Source: an uncultured Christensenella sp. (GTDB lineage Bacteria; Bacillota; Clostridia; Christensenellales; Pumilibacteraceae). Taken from it: a stretch of 25,563 bases of DNA. The notes under the pieces were generated by a model. The model did no database searches. It saw only the letters and a list, made by a program, of their open reading frames with translations, and was not told where the DNA came from. A program made the translations under genes and the position numbers. Below, in pieces: positions 17,401 to 25,221 of the stretch (position 1 is the first letter of the stretch; each line of letters starts with the position of its first letter). The DNA is taken from positions 1 through 25,563 of the forward strand of contig CAJTLV010000013.1 of NCBI GenBank assembly GCA_910577435.1, given 5' to 3'.

Positions 17401-18734
17401 CGCGACAGTAGTTTTCTATTCTTAACAATACCGACGCGCAATTCCGAAAAACGCTCGAAACATATATGGAAATGGTCCGACGCCGAACTCGGCGAACGCG
17501 AAAACACATCTCTCACGGCGTGCGGCAAATATCTCGAAGGACAAACCGCGACCGCCGTTTTGCAGAACACATATAAAAAGACAATCGGCAAAACGCTAGA
17601 AGCCGCTGCATATCTCGTCGGCAAAAATACGCACGACAATATTACGGATACGACTGTCGCCAAAGCTATAGCGACAATCACCGACAGCTTGACGATCCTC
17701 CCCCTATCTTTCGGAAACACATACGTCGACAGCGATCCGCCGACAAGTTTGACGCTGTCCACACATTCTACCGCAAAGTCCGCTTCCGATTTTCCGCTCC
17801 GCGTTGCGCGCTTGCCTATTGCTTCGAGGTATCGCCGTTTTTCGCGATCGCTATATTCGCGATACCCGTCTATCTCACTCAATATCTCGTTCACCGACGA
17901 CAGAGAAACAAGCATACCGTCGTCGATTTTATTGACCGTAACGAGCGATTCGAGTATGAAATGAACGGTCACGCGCATTTCGGCAAGATCGTCTCGTCTG
18001 CGATTTTCGGCGTCGGAACGAGATATATCGTTGCGCGTCAATAATTCATCGAATATGCTTTTGTCTTTTTCGCCCGCACCGGCGAACAGTCCGCACACAT
18101 AATCGTCATACGATATACCGTCCAAATCGATCTTACTCTGCGCACCGTCTCGCTTACCGCTTTCGTACAGATCGGAAAAGAACTCGACGTTATCGATACA
18201 CTGTGCCAAAAGTCCGATTAGAGCGGTTCTCAGCATATCGGGCATAGAGGCAAGTTCCGCATACGACAGAGGCGCTTTTTTAGAGAACGCTTCAACGGCA
18301 GAAGCCAGCAATTTTTTGCCGACGGCACCGCGAGTATTTTCGGTCAGAACTCTGCAAAACAAGAAAATACGCGGCACACCGTCGACGTGGCCGAGCATAT
18401 AGCTTTTTCGGCACGCCTTGCGCGCACTTTCCGCAGAACTCACGATCAATTCTTTATTGTCCGCTATTTCTGCGTAAACGGAATTTTCCGGATGCTCGCA
18501 CTTACATATCCTTTTTATCGACTTATTTATTCGGCGACACAGTTTGTCGGCAGACAATCCGCCCCCGCTTTCGGTTGATACGCACCTTCCGCCCAAAATT
18601 TCGAGCGAATACAGCAATCCGCGCGTCGACAGTCCCTCCGTCAACGTCAAATAAGGATTACGCGGCTTAACCGTCGTGCGGAACAAAAGCACCGACGACG
18701 CTATTATAGCGATAATTATCAAAAGCGCCTGCAT
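14445..18734 (-). CDS. Large membrane protein: degenerate cyclic beta-glucan synthase (NdvB/ChvB-like) without GT84 domain
   Basis: The 1429 residues are one intact frame. Hydrophobic segments lie at about 2-18, 347-371, 376-398, 453-475, 480-503, 526-542 and 557-595. RIKGKKKR (598-605) after the last one suggests that the C-terminal 830 residues are cytoplasmic. Residues 155-345 resemble the helical N-terminal region of NdvB-type synthases (FFSDLYES at 185-192, YSDREKRRYLEAI at 294-306). Residues 615-1400 resemble their GH94 part: a beta-sandwich, DDYVMFTGDDIY (1151-1162), VDSVSESSLYVLGG (1242-1255) and the closing motif LFGVNICGDKATLDPHI (1348-1364). The GT84 glycosyltransferase and glucoamylase-like domains expected between the membrane segments and the GH94 part are absent. 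The GH94 general-acid motif GDWNDG is not found between 1160 and 1240. No clear ribosome binding site precedes ATG 18734, and an in-frame stop lies four codons upstream. It is probably non-catalytic; its role is unknown. Homology is judged by motif recall, not by search. Confidence 0.72.
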   Translation of the reverse strand: MQALLIIIAIIASSVLLFRTTVKPRNPYLTLTEGLSTRGLLYSLEILGGRCVSTESGGGLSADKLCRRINKSIKRICKCEHPENSVYAEIADNKELIVSSAESARKACRKSYMLGHVDGVPRIFLFCRVLTENTRGAVGKKLLASAVEAFSKKAPLSYAELASMPDMLRTALIGLLAQCIDNVEFFSDLYESGKRDGAQSKIDLDGISYDDYVCGLFAGAGEKDKSIFDELLTRNDISRSDAENRRRDDLAEMRVTVHFILESLVTVNKIDDGMLVSLSSVNEILSEIDGYREYSDREKRRYLEAIGKRATRSGKSEADFAVECVDSVKLVGGSLSTYVFPKDRGRIVKLSVIVAIALATVVSVILSCVFLPTRYAAASSVLPIVFLYVFCKTAVAVCPSRYLPHAVRDVFSRSPSSASDHFHICFERFSELRVGIVKNRKLLSRRERTEIMSAVLCEAVSTLAVISSIILFFVCAVDFDYAVFFIAMLPYIATCICALYSCVKNMSARPLIGLLNSVYEHLNAPVYAVYSILAAILVVAGKNPKVPETPFVRYFPRVSAFVLSCAQIVLAGIFGGYIICAIGGVQIVAAVVDIPIVRIKGKKKRSLSNSEIADLYVVPLPSTVMFYGGDTALCSNVIGGDGISVTADNRGRISARCGSTRVEAGDLDIKVSTMSAEYRPAHCDGAHMTGRTVYFTADEHTEISAEVTAPNDPRCVAVCLSVVNRSAADERVKVYAECLPKFTGSAEKPSLRVFECGIDGSVDDTVEFGSTGCVLNAEAIVEIPSFCKKYIAVCLFFAPDGRTVSRGIAKVASDGFFAREIFAAGGRAYNLLPSPVAEAAEDNLMDQVRYDNILCDGRLCAAIGERGYEYSIGGALLTRRYDGLAKGSPTSVMMGVDGCINDLADGENVIHGLGFSEYSGENNGYTYSLRRYMARGYAAEIFDLQITDVSGDGKTADVMFSALSGISAPTEVYRSGDRICVVRKADGKGFAIMASAPISDCAFYREGYYAYGGVDRATDFRKGGSETAPALSCRIDLAPFGVARVVFALAHIGEESELESINEEIADAFFTAEVELFTATGIYPDTHNDILDNLYLRALYAAYAGGFLQGEEEYDITCIAAKYIDADGVRRRILERLKSSAPDELLIYIIDDYVMFTGDDIYAETVDGMTVAELCINAADKLICNAVDSACGIIGKVSALRVLKIYSNKCGTVRKRKYIKAMSVIAAEVEKYFYGNICDGSVDSVSESSLYVLGGVFPSRGREIVTELEPKVKRLCGRLSRESGEREVENVFSAALIYCAAAYAVNDNERAFGAIELFTEAFSQCGRLGEYFTPRLSAMFYSLVTTRLFGVNICGDKATLDPHIGRQNAHIEYLMPKSYGRTRVSVDDKNFDGDAWNMRVGRITYATTVLGENDCDFETVHLFRAIGDN

Positions 18735-18740
18735 ACATAT

Positions 18741-18758
18741 CGATTATTGACATAATCG
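18741..18758. repeat. Inverted repeat upstream of the NdvB-like gene, possible operator
   Basis: CGATTAT-TGAC-ATAATCG is a perfect 7-bp dyad with a 4-base centre, 7 bases before the start codon, where a ribosome binding site would normally be. The ATCGATAT sequence flanks it on both sides. No consensus promoter is clear: TTGCCT and TATTAT at 15-base spacing is the best seen. It could be an operator, an RNA hairpin masking the start, or chance in an AT-rich gap. Confidence 0.35.
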
Positions 18759-18792
18759 GATATATCGATAATACGGCGCAACATAAACAGGC

Positions 18793-18819
18793 AAAAAAAA
18801 TCGGCGGATAATCCGCCGA
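18793..18819 (-). terminator. Intrinsic terminator of rplS
   Basis: Stem TCGGCGG/CCGCCGA (18819-18813 with 18807-18801) has a 5-base loop and is followed on the minus strand by eight T (18800-18793). It starts 14 bases after the rplS stop. Confidence 0.94.
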
Positions 18820-18833
18820 CAATATAAGGTATT

Positions 18834-19175
18834 TTATTTTTCTTTGATCTTTGCAGCCTTGCCGGAAAGATTACGCAGATAATAAAGCTTCGCTCTGCGC
18901 ACTTTGCCGTGCTTGACAACATCGATTGCGGTGATGCGCGGCGAATGCAACGGGAACGTGCGCTCTACGCCTATACCGAACGAAATGCGACGGACGGTAA
19001 ACGTCTCGCGAACAGAGCCGTTCTTTTTGGCGATAACGATTCCTTCGAAAACCTGAATACGTTCGCGGTTGCCTTCCTTAACTTTGACCGATACGCGCAC
19101 GGTGTCGCCCACATTGAATTGGGGGACGTCCTGCTTCATATATTCTTTCTCGATCTCGGCGATGATGTTGCTCAT
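18834..19175 (-). CDS. rplS: Ribosomal protein L19
   Basis: This 50S subunit protein sits at the interface with the 30S subunit. The 113 residues match the family, about 115. Recognisable segments are FNVGDTVRVSVKVKEGNRER, IQVFEGIVIAKKNGSVRETF, ERTFPLHSPRI and the basic C-terminus GKVRRAKLYYLRNLSGKAAK. The start is ATG at 19175 (MSNIIAEIEKEY) with AGGAGGT directly upstream. A longer reading to 19217 runs back into the leader hairpin and is rejected. The gene stands alone between its own promoter and terminator. The usual partners trmD, rimM and rpsP are not adjacent here. Confidence 0.98.
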   Translation of the reverse strand: MSNIIAEIEKEYMKQDVPQFNVGDTVRVSVKVKEGNRERIQVFEGIVIAKKNGSVRETFTVRRISFGIGVERTFPLHSPRITAIDVVKHGKVRRAKLYYLRNLSGKAAKIKEK

Positions 19176-19195
19176 AAGACCTCCTAAAAGTCCGT

Positions 19196-19233
19196 AAAAA
19201 ACTTCGTGCTTGGTCAATGACTAGGCAACGAAG
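19196..19233 (-). promoter_or_regulatory. Terminator-like hairpin in the rplS leader (possible attenuator)
   Basis: On the minus strand CTTCG (19233-19229) and TGC pair with GCA and CGAAG (19206-19202), with one bulged T and a partly paired loop. Six T follow (19201-19196). The structure lies wholly within the roughly 75-base 5' leader, 11 bases before the Shine-Dalgarno sequence. A small alternative hairpin, AACG-CUU-CGUU, overlaps its left arm. This is the layout of a transcription attenuator. Leader RNAs upstream of rplS have been predicted in Firmicutes, but I cannot match this one to that model without a search. Confidence 0.55.
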
Positions 19234-19257
19234 CGTTAAGACATAGATTTCTTTATT

Positions 19258-19286
19258 ATTATAGCATACGAAATTCGCTATTGCAA
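19258..19286 (-). promoter_or_regulatory. Promoter of rplS
   Basis: On the minus strand, TTGCAA (19286-19281), a 17-base spacer and a perfect TATAAT (19263-19258) are present. The -35 lies only 22 bases after the rlmN stop, and no terminator separates them, so rplS may also receive readthrough from the upstream operon. Confidence 0.88.
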
Positions 19287-19308
19287 GTGATTTTAACGGG
19301 TTTTCCAA

Positions 19309-20373
19309 TTATTTTCGATAAATTTTCTCATTATCGTTTTTCTTTTGAGCTTCTACGGTGCGGTTTTTCAGTTGTCCGCACGCACCTGCGACATCCGACC
19401 CCATTGACCGCCTTACCGTTGCCGAAAGTCCGAGCGCAGTAAGCCTGTCGCAGAACTCATACGCGTGTTTTTTGGAGCACGGTCTGAGGTCGCAACCGTC
19501 TGTGGGGTTAAGCGGAATCAAATTTATGTGACAGCACAACCCCTTTAACAGATTTTTAAGCGCCTCCGCATCGCTTTCGGTATCGTTAAAACCGCCGATC
19601 AGGATATATTCGATCACCACTCTTCGTCCCGTCTTATCAAAGAAACGTCGAAGCGCCGATATAAGCGAATTTACGGAATAGCTGTTTGCAATGCGCATTA
19701 TCTTTTTGCGTTTCTCGTCGGTCGGCGCGTGAAGCGACAGCGACAGCGCTCCGCCGAAGCCGTCGTCCGCAAGCTTATCTATCTTGTCTGGAATTCCGCA
19801 GGTAGATATCGATACGGATCGCATACCGATATTCAGTCCGCTAGGCGACGTGAGAAGCGAAACGAACTTCAACGTTGCGTCGTAATTTGCAAGAGGCGAC
19901 CCGCTGCCCATCATAACTACTTTTCGAACGCCGCCGTCGTTTTTTTTCTCTCGCGCAATAAATAAAACTTGTGACAGTATTTCGCCTGCGCTCAGGTTTC
20001 GCTTCAACCCGTAATGCCCCGATGCGCAAAACACGCAACCCATAGCGCACCCGACCTGACAGGACACACAAACGCTGTTTCCGTATCCGTGCGGCAGGAA
20101 TACCGCCTCGATAAGATCGCCGTTTACCGTCTCAAACAAATAGCGCACAGCGCCGTCCGACGACGTAACCCGCGTCTTTTCGGTGAGCGCACGCTCTGCG
20201 TACTCTTCTTCGAGCCGTGCGATAAACTTTTTCGGAAGATCCGTATACTCGCTATAGCTGTCATACGCGACTATATGCCGCATAAGTTGCTTCGCGCGGT
20301 ATTTCGGCTCGCCCCTTGCCGCGACAAGCCGTTCCAACTCTTCCGGCGACAAATCGGACAGAAGTTTTTTCAC
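19309..20373 (-). CDS. rlmN: RlmN, 23S rRNA A2503 / tRNA A37 methyltransferase
   Basis: This radical-SAM enzyme makes C2-methyladenosine at 23S A2503 and in some tRNAs. The 354 residues match the family. An N-terminal helical domain starts VKKLLSDLSPEELERLV. The radical-SAM cluster cysteines CAMGCVFC are at 109, 113 and 116, and the methyl-carrying Cys332 lies in GSDVAGACGQL. The catalytic Glu of LIEAVFLP is present. The SAM-binding GGEP-type motif reads GSGSPLANYD, with Ser replacing Glu. The start is GTG at 20373, overlapping the rsmB stop as GTGA, with AAGGAG six bases upstream. A longer reading to 20415 would overlap rsmB by 46 bases. Confidence 0.95.
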   Translation of the reverse strand: MKKLLSDLSPEELERLVAARGEPKYRAKQLMRHIVAYDSYSEYTDLPKKFIARLEEEYAERALTEKTRVTSSDGAVRYLFETVNGDLIEAVFLPHGYGNSVCVSCQVGCAMGCVFCASGHYGLKRNLSAGEILSQVLFIAREKKNDGGVRKVVMMGSGSPLANYDATLKFVSLLTSPSGLNIGMRSVSISTCGIPDKIDKLADDGFGGALSLSLHAPTDEKRKKIMRIANSYSVNSLISALRRFFDKTGRRVVIEYILIGGFNDTESDAEALKNLLKGLCCHINLIPLNPTDGCDLRPCSKKHAYEFCDRLTALGLSATVRRSMGSDVAGACGQLKNRTVEAQKKNDNEKIYRK

Positions 20374-21647
20374 TGTTCGCTCCTTTTGTACCGAGCGATA
20401 TAGAACCCGTCGCAACCGTCTCTGTCGGGTAAAAACTTAGTTTCGTCTATGAGCGTGTATTCGGGGTGATTTGCCAGAAAACCGAGTGTAATACGTTCGT
20501 TCTCTGCTTTTAACACCGAACAAGTGGAGTAGCACAGCACTCCGCTCGGCTTAACGTAGCTCGCGGCGTTTTGCAAAATTTCCGTTTGTAATTGCGTAAG
20601 CTCGTCTATATCGGACGGTTTGCGCTTTAACAGAATATCGGGTCTGCTTTTGAGCGTACCGGTACCGCTACACGGACAATCCGCTATTACGAGATCGTAT
20701 GCGTCGATAAACCGCTCGTTGAGTTTTGTCGCATCGTTGAGCATTACCGAAATATTTGCACCGAGCGCATTTGCCATACCGCGTATCAGCTCTGTTTTGT
20801 GCGGGTAGACGTCGCACGCCGTCACATCGAAATCGCCCGATTCGCTTATGTATACGGACTTCCCGCCGGGCGCCGCACAAAGATCGAGTACCTTACCGCA
20901 CGAGATACCAGTTATATATGCACGAACGGCACGTATGGATGCAAGCGATTGTACGGTGACTGCGCCTGTCGGAAATTTATTTTGCGCACGTCTGCTCGCA
21001 AAACAACCGAACTCGGTCGTTTCACATTTATTTTTCTCGGCAATTTCGGCGAACTTTTCCCACGTCATCCTGCCTTTCACCGGACGGATATGCGTACCGT
21101 CGGGCAGCTTGGCATCCAGAATAGACGCCGCGCGAGTTTCCGAGTAATCGACGATCAGCTTTTTGCACAACCATTCGGGCGTGCCGTGTTCGTATGAAAA
21201 CTTTTCAAGCAAACCGTTAAAAGTCGGCACGAAGTTTATCGATTTTTTGAGTACCGCATTGATAAAACCGCCGTAAACACCGTTAACGCGCTTTGCCAGT
21301 TCGACAGTTCTGTTTACCGCCGCATAGTCGGGCATATCGGCATAGCGAATATAATACAAACCGATTTTGAGAACCGATTCCGAGCGCGGATCGGGATGTT
21401 TTTCACACAGCGACGAAATGATTTTTTCGAGCCTTATATTATTGTCGAGTACACCGTAAAATGCGCTCGTAACAAACGCGCGTGCTCGGTCGATTTTAAG
21501 AGTTTTGAGCGCGTCAGTTATCGCCTTAGCACAGAATGCTCCGCTCACAAACACGCTTTCGACCGCCGAATAAACGGCAAGATCAACTTCCGCCGTATCG
21601 CTTGCCGCATTGTTGTTTTTACCTTTTGCCGAATTATTCCTTTGCAC
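20370..21647 (-). CDS. rsmB: RsmB, 16S rRNA m5C967 methyltransferase
   Basis: This SAM-dependent enzyme methylates C967 of 16S rRNA. The 425 residues hold an N-terminal NusB-like RNA-binding domain (about 20-150), then a Rossmann methyltransferase domain with the SAM motif CAAPGGKS (257-264), the active-site DCPCSGTGT (323-331) and STCS (374-377), whose Cys376 is the nucleophile. The start is GTG at 21647, with GGGAG six bases upstream, and it overlaps the end of fmt by 14 bases. A low-complexity Asn/Lys-rich head (residues 2-15) precedes the NusB domain. It is part of the coaBC-priA-def-fmt-rsmB-rlmN operon. Confidence 0.95.
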   Translation of the reverse strand: MQRNNSAKGKNNNAASDTAEVDLAVYSAVESVFVSGAFCAKAITDALKTLKIDRARAFVTSAFYGVLDNNIRLEKIISSLCEKHPDPRSESVLKIGLYYIRYADMPDYAAVNRTVELAKRVNGVYGGFINAVLKKSINFVPTFNGLLEKFSYEHGTPEWLCKKLIVDYSETRAASILDAKLPDGTHIRPVKGRMTWEKFAEIAEKNKCETTEFGCFASRRAQNKFPTGAVTVQSLASIRAVRAYITGISCGKVLDLCAAPGGKSVYISESGDFDVTACDVYPHKTELIRGMANALGANISVMLNDATKLNERFIDAYDLVIADCPCSGTGTLKSRPDILLKRKPSDIDELTQLQTEILQNAASYVKPSGVLCYSTCSVLKAENERITLGFLANHPEYTLIDETKFLPDRDGCDGFYIARYKRSEQ

Positions 21648-22548
21648 AGATCACTCCCGTCGGGAACTTTTTCCCGCGCAAAAATTCGGCTGCCGCAAGC
21701 CTGCGTTTTCCGGGCGCTTGAAGTTCCGTAATTTCTATCGAACCGTCCGCACACGAAATGACAAGCCGACTGTCGCAGACGATAATTTCACCGCATTTTG
21801 CGGGTTTGTCGTCGGTTTTACGCGCACCGTAAATTTTATATACGTCGCCGCAAATCACAGTCTTTGCGCACGGACTGTCCGCAAGCGCACGAATACGGTT
21901 GACCACGTCTTTTGCGGGTCTGTCGAAATCGATGAACTGCTCCGATTTTTTAATCGTTCGGCAATGCGTTGCGTGTTCGTCGTTCTGCGGCGTCGGCACG
22001 ATACCGTCGTAGTTATCAAGTGTTTCGACAAGTAATTTCGCACCCAAATCGCCCAATCGCGCAGTAAGTTGAGTGGTATTTTCGGTCTCGCCTATTTCCG
22101 TAGTGCATACACTTAATATATCGCCCGTATCCAATCCGAGCGCAGTCCGCATAATCGTCACACCCGTTACGGTCTCGCCGCTCGAAATAGCCGATTGAAT
22201 GGGCGATGCTCCGCGATATTTCGGGAGTAGCGACGCATGCACGTTGATCACACCGCGCGGAAACACATCCAATACCGATTGTGTAAGAATCTGACCGTAT
22301 GCGGCGGTGACGGCAATATCCGCACCGAACGCTTTAAGCGCATCTATCTCATCGCGGATCTTAACGGGTTGAACGACGGGTATACCCGCTTTTTCGGCGA
22401 AAGATTTTACCGCCGAACATTCGGCCTTGCCGCGTTTCAAAGCACGGTCGGGTTGAGTTACCACACCGACGACATTATGCTTTGACGACAAAAGCGAATC
22501 CAAACTCGGCACTGCAAAACTCGGCGTTCCCAAAAATAAAACTCTCAT
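21634..22548 (-). CDS. fmt: Methionyl-tRNA formyltransferase
   Basis: Fmt transfers a formyl group from 10-formyl-THF to initiator Met-tRNA. The 304 residues match the family, about 310. The N-terminal Rossmann-like formyltransferase domain starts MRVLFLGTPSFAVPSL and carries the catalytic triad Asn102, His104 and Asp140 (INVHASLLPKYRGASPI; GLDTGD). A C-terminal OB-like tRNA-binding domain covers about 205-304. The ATG overlaps the def stop by 4 bases (ATGA), so the two linked steps, formylation and deformylation, are translationally coupled. Confidence 0.97.
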   Translation of the reverse strand: MRVLFLGTPSFAVPSLDSLLSSKHNVVGVVTQPDRALKRGKAECSAVKSFAEKAGIPVVQPVKIRDEIDALKAFGADIAVTAAYGQILTQSVLDVFPRGVINVHASLLPKYRGASPIQSAISSGETVTGVTIMRTALGLDTGDILSVCTTEIGETENTTQLTARLGDLGAKLLVETLDNYDGIVPTPQNDEHATHCRTIKKSEQFIDFDRPAKDVVNRIRALADSPCAKTVICGDVYKIYGARKTDDKPAKCGEIIVCDSRLVISCADGSIEITELQAPGKRRLAAAEFLRGKKFPTGVICAKE

Positions 22549-23006
22549 TTACCCGCCTTTGCCTTAACAGACTTGTCTATATAAAGTATTCCGTCCAGAT
22601 GGTCTATCTCGTGACAGAAGCACGCGGCGCTGAAATTATCGCCTTTCAACACGATCGGATTTCCATAGCGATCGAAAGCGTGAACCTCTATATGACGGGG
22701 ACGTTCCACACGCTCTTCACGGTTGGGAATAGACAAACACCCCTCAGCCGCAATGCGTCTGCCCTTAGTCTTGACTATGACGGGGTTTACCGCCTCTATT
22801 ATCGTCTCTCCGCCGTCAAACGTCGCAACGAAAACGCGCTTCAATACCCCCACTTGCGGCGCGGCAAGTCCCGCACCGTCGGCATATTTAAGCGTATCTA
22901 TCATATCGTCGATAAGCTCGTGAAGTTTTCCGTCGAACTCTGTGACAGGCTTACTCACTTGGCGAAGCGTTTCGTCGCCGATTTTATAAATGTTACGTCT
23001 TGCCAT
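22545..23006 (-). CDS. def: Peptide deformylase
   Basis: This metalloenzyme removes the N-formyl group from nascent proteins. The 153 residues contain all three class motifs: GLAAPQVG (46-53), EGCLSIP (88-94, Cys90 as metal ligand) and HEIDH (132-136, two His ligands and the catalytic Glu). The size and the short EGCLSIP-to-HEIDH spacing fit the type 1 form. ATG at 23006 has GAGGTG seven bases upstream. It lies 19 bases after priA and overlaps fmt by 4 bases. Confidence 0.97.
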   Translation of the reverse strand: MARRNIYKIGDETLRQVSKPVTEFDGKLHELIDDMIDTLKYADGAGLAAPQVGVLKRVFVATFDGGETIIEAVNPVIVKTKGRRIAAEGCLSIPNREERVERPRHIEVHAFDRYGNPIVLKGDNFSAACFCHEIDHLDGILYIDKSVKAKAGK

Positions 23007-23025
23007 AATTTTACACCTCTTTCGG

Positions 23026-25221
23026 TTAACTTAAATCATTGGGATTGATTTCCGTGAAACATATTGTCTGCGGAAATTTCACGGCTACTTCATCCGCCAC
23101 TTCGTATACTCGTCGTCTTATTTCGTCAGACGGTTTTACACGCATAAGAAGTTGCATACGGTATTTGGTCTGAATACGCTTTTTGGGCGAACGCATAGCG
23201 TTGAGATATATAAAATCGTTCTCATACTCGGCTGAAATTTTGCGCATTTCGTCAATCGCGTATTTTGTCGCATCGAGCGCAATATCTTCGTTCTCGCACG
23301 TTATAAGCATCCTGAGTATCTCGGAAAACGGCGGGAATCGTGTTGCTCGCAACAGATTGATCTCTTTGTCGTAAAACCCCTCATAATCGTATGCCGTTGC
23401 AAACCTGTATACGTAATGGTTTGGCGTATACGTCTGCAATACGACGCGCCCCGCCTTACTTTCCCGTCCCGCTCGGCCTGCGACCTGCGTTATGAGCTGG
23501 AACGTGCGCTCGACGGCGCGGAAATCGGAAAAGTGCAAACTCATATCCGCGTCGATTATGCCGACAAGCGTCACGTTAGCAAAATCGTGGCCTTTCGCGA
23601 CCATCTGCGTACCTACGAGAATATCGGCATTGCCCGCCGCGAAATCGCCGAGCAGTTTTAAGTGCGCGTCTTTCGTTCGCGTGGTGTCGTTATCCATTCT
23701 GATGATACGTGCCGATGGGAACAATGCGCTCACATTTTCGACTATGCGTTCCGTACCCATAAAGCCCTGCTTGATATGCGGACTTTTGCAATTCGGGCAA
23801 AGATCGAGATTGGCGTAACGCCGCTGACAGTAATGACACTTTAATATATTCTCGTCCTTGTGATATACAAGCGATACGTCGCAATCCTCGCATTTTGCTA
23901 CATATCCGCATTTTCGGCACATTACGTATGAGCTGTAACCGCGTCGATTGAGGAAAAGTATAGCCTGATTGCCTGCCTTTAAGCATTCGTCGAGCGCAGT
24001 AACGAGTTTCGCCGAAAACATTCCGGAATTTCCATACATCACCTCGTTGCACATATTGACTACTTCTATCGCGGGCATTTCACGCTTATTAACTCTGTTC
24101 GGCAAGCGCGCAAGAGCGTACTCGCCCTGTTGCGCCCTGTAAAAACTCTCGACTGCGGGAGTAGCCGAACCCATAACAAGCCGCGCACCGTTATACCTCG
24201 CGCGAAACATCGCCACGTCGCGAGTTATGTATCTGGGATTGGATTCCGAAGCATACGACGTGTCGTGTTCCTCGTCGATCACTATAAGCCCTACGTTTTC
24301 GAGCGGTGCAAATATGGCAGACCGCGCACCGACCGCGACGTGCGCCCCGCCCGTAAGGAGCCGTCGCCACTCGTCGAAGCGTTCGCCGTCGCTCAGTCCG
24401 GAATGAAGCAACGCGACTTCGTCGCCGAACCTAGACCGAAACACGCGCATTACCTGCGGCGTAAGCGATATTTCCGGCACGAGCATTATCGCCGTTTTGC
24501 CGCTTTTAAGTGTGGTTTCGATAGCGTTCAGATAAACTTCGGTTTTACCGCTTCCCGTAACCCCGAACAACAGCGTCGGTTTATCTCCTGACAGTATCAT
24601 ATCTACCGCCGAGCGCTGTTCGTCCGTAAGAACTACCGTATTATCGCGTTGCACTATATTCGAATACGGCGTGCGCATAACGGTTTCTTTATGCGAAACA
24701 AACACGCCGCGCGTTAAAAGATTGCGTACCGCCGCCGCCGAAAAATTGGCATTGAGATAGCTTTGTTCGACACTGCCCGCCTCTCGGACGAATTCGAAAA
24801 CTTCCGCCTGCGAGTACGCCGACTTTTTTATGAACAGCGCAGGATCTTCATTCTTATATTCGGACGATATTTCGATAACGTTCTTTTCAAGCGATTTGAT
24901 ACGCCCGCCTCGCATTTTCGATGGCAGAAACAATCGAAATACATCGATCTTGCGCAAGTGAAAATGCTCGGTCATATAATCGCACAGCCGCAAAAATTCT
25001 TCCGAAATGATTGGACGATCGTCTATCACCGACTGAATCGTTTTGAGTTTTTCGGGCGGAACGTCGGTCGTTTCGCTCATCTCGATGACGTACCCCTCGA
25101 TAGAACGGTTGCCGAACGGCACGCTTACCCGCGAGCCGCGCTCTGTTCCGTCAATGGAAACGTAGTCGAAAACTCTGTCCACGTCACCCGCAGAAATGTC
25201 GACTATTACACGGGCGATCAT
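23026..25221 (-). CDS. priA: PriA, replication-restart helicase
   Basis: PriA is a 3'-5' superfamily 2 helicase that reloads the replisome at collapsed forks. The 731 residues match the family. A 3'-DNA-binding domain comes first (about 1-105), then a winged-helix region, Walker A GVTGSGKT (220-227) and DEEH (316-319). A zinc domain follows with eight cysteines (435, 438, 444, 447, 462, 465, 475, 478). The C-terminal helicase lobe has GTQMVAKGHDF and QVAGRAGR. ATG at 25221 overlaps the coaBC stop as ATGA. No features are missing. Confidence 0.97.
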   Translation of the reverse strand: MIARVIVDISAGDVDRVFDYVSIDGTERGSRVSVPFGNRSIEGYVIEMSETTDVPPEKLKTIQSVIDDRPIISEEFLRLCDYMTEHFHLRKIDVFRLFLPSKMRGGRIKSLEKNVIEISSEYKNEDPALFIKKSAYSQAEVFEFVREAGSVEQSYLNANFSAAAVRNLLTRGVFVSHKETVMRTPYSNIVQRDNTVVLTDEQRSAVDMILSGDKPTLLFGVTGSGKTEVYLNAIETTLKSGKTAIMLVPEISLTPQVMRVFRSRFGDEVALLHSGLSDGERFDEWRRLLTGGAHVAVGARSAIFAPLENVGLIVIDEEHDTSYASESNPRYITRDVAMFRARYNGARLVMGSATPAVESFYRAQQGEYALARLPNRVNKREMPAIEVVNMCNEVMYGNSGMFSAKLVTALDECLKAGNQAILFLNRRGYSSYVMCRKCGYVAKCEDCDVSLVYHKDENILKCHYCQRRYANLDLCPNCKSPHIKQGFMGTERIVENVSALFPSARIIRMDNDTTRTKDAHLKLLGDFAAGNADILVGTQMVAKGHDFANVTLVGIIDADMSLHFSDFRAVERTFQLITQVAGRAGRESKAGRVVLQTYTPNHYVYRFATAYDYEGFYDKEINLLRATRFPPFSEILRMLITCENEDIALDATKYAIDEMRKISAEYENDFIYLNAMRSPKKRIQTKYRMQLLMRVKPSDEIRRRVYEVADEVAVKFPQTICFTEINPNDLS

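Noticed and set aside
18748..18775. Plus-strand TTGACA followed by TAATAC at 16-base spacing
   Set aside because: There is no plus-strand gene downstream; the TTGACA is the centre of the dyad before the NdvB-like gene.
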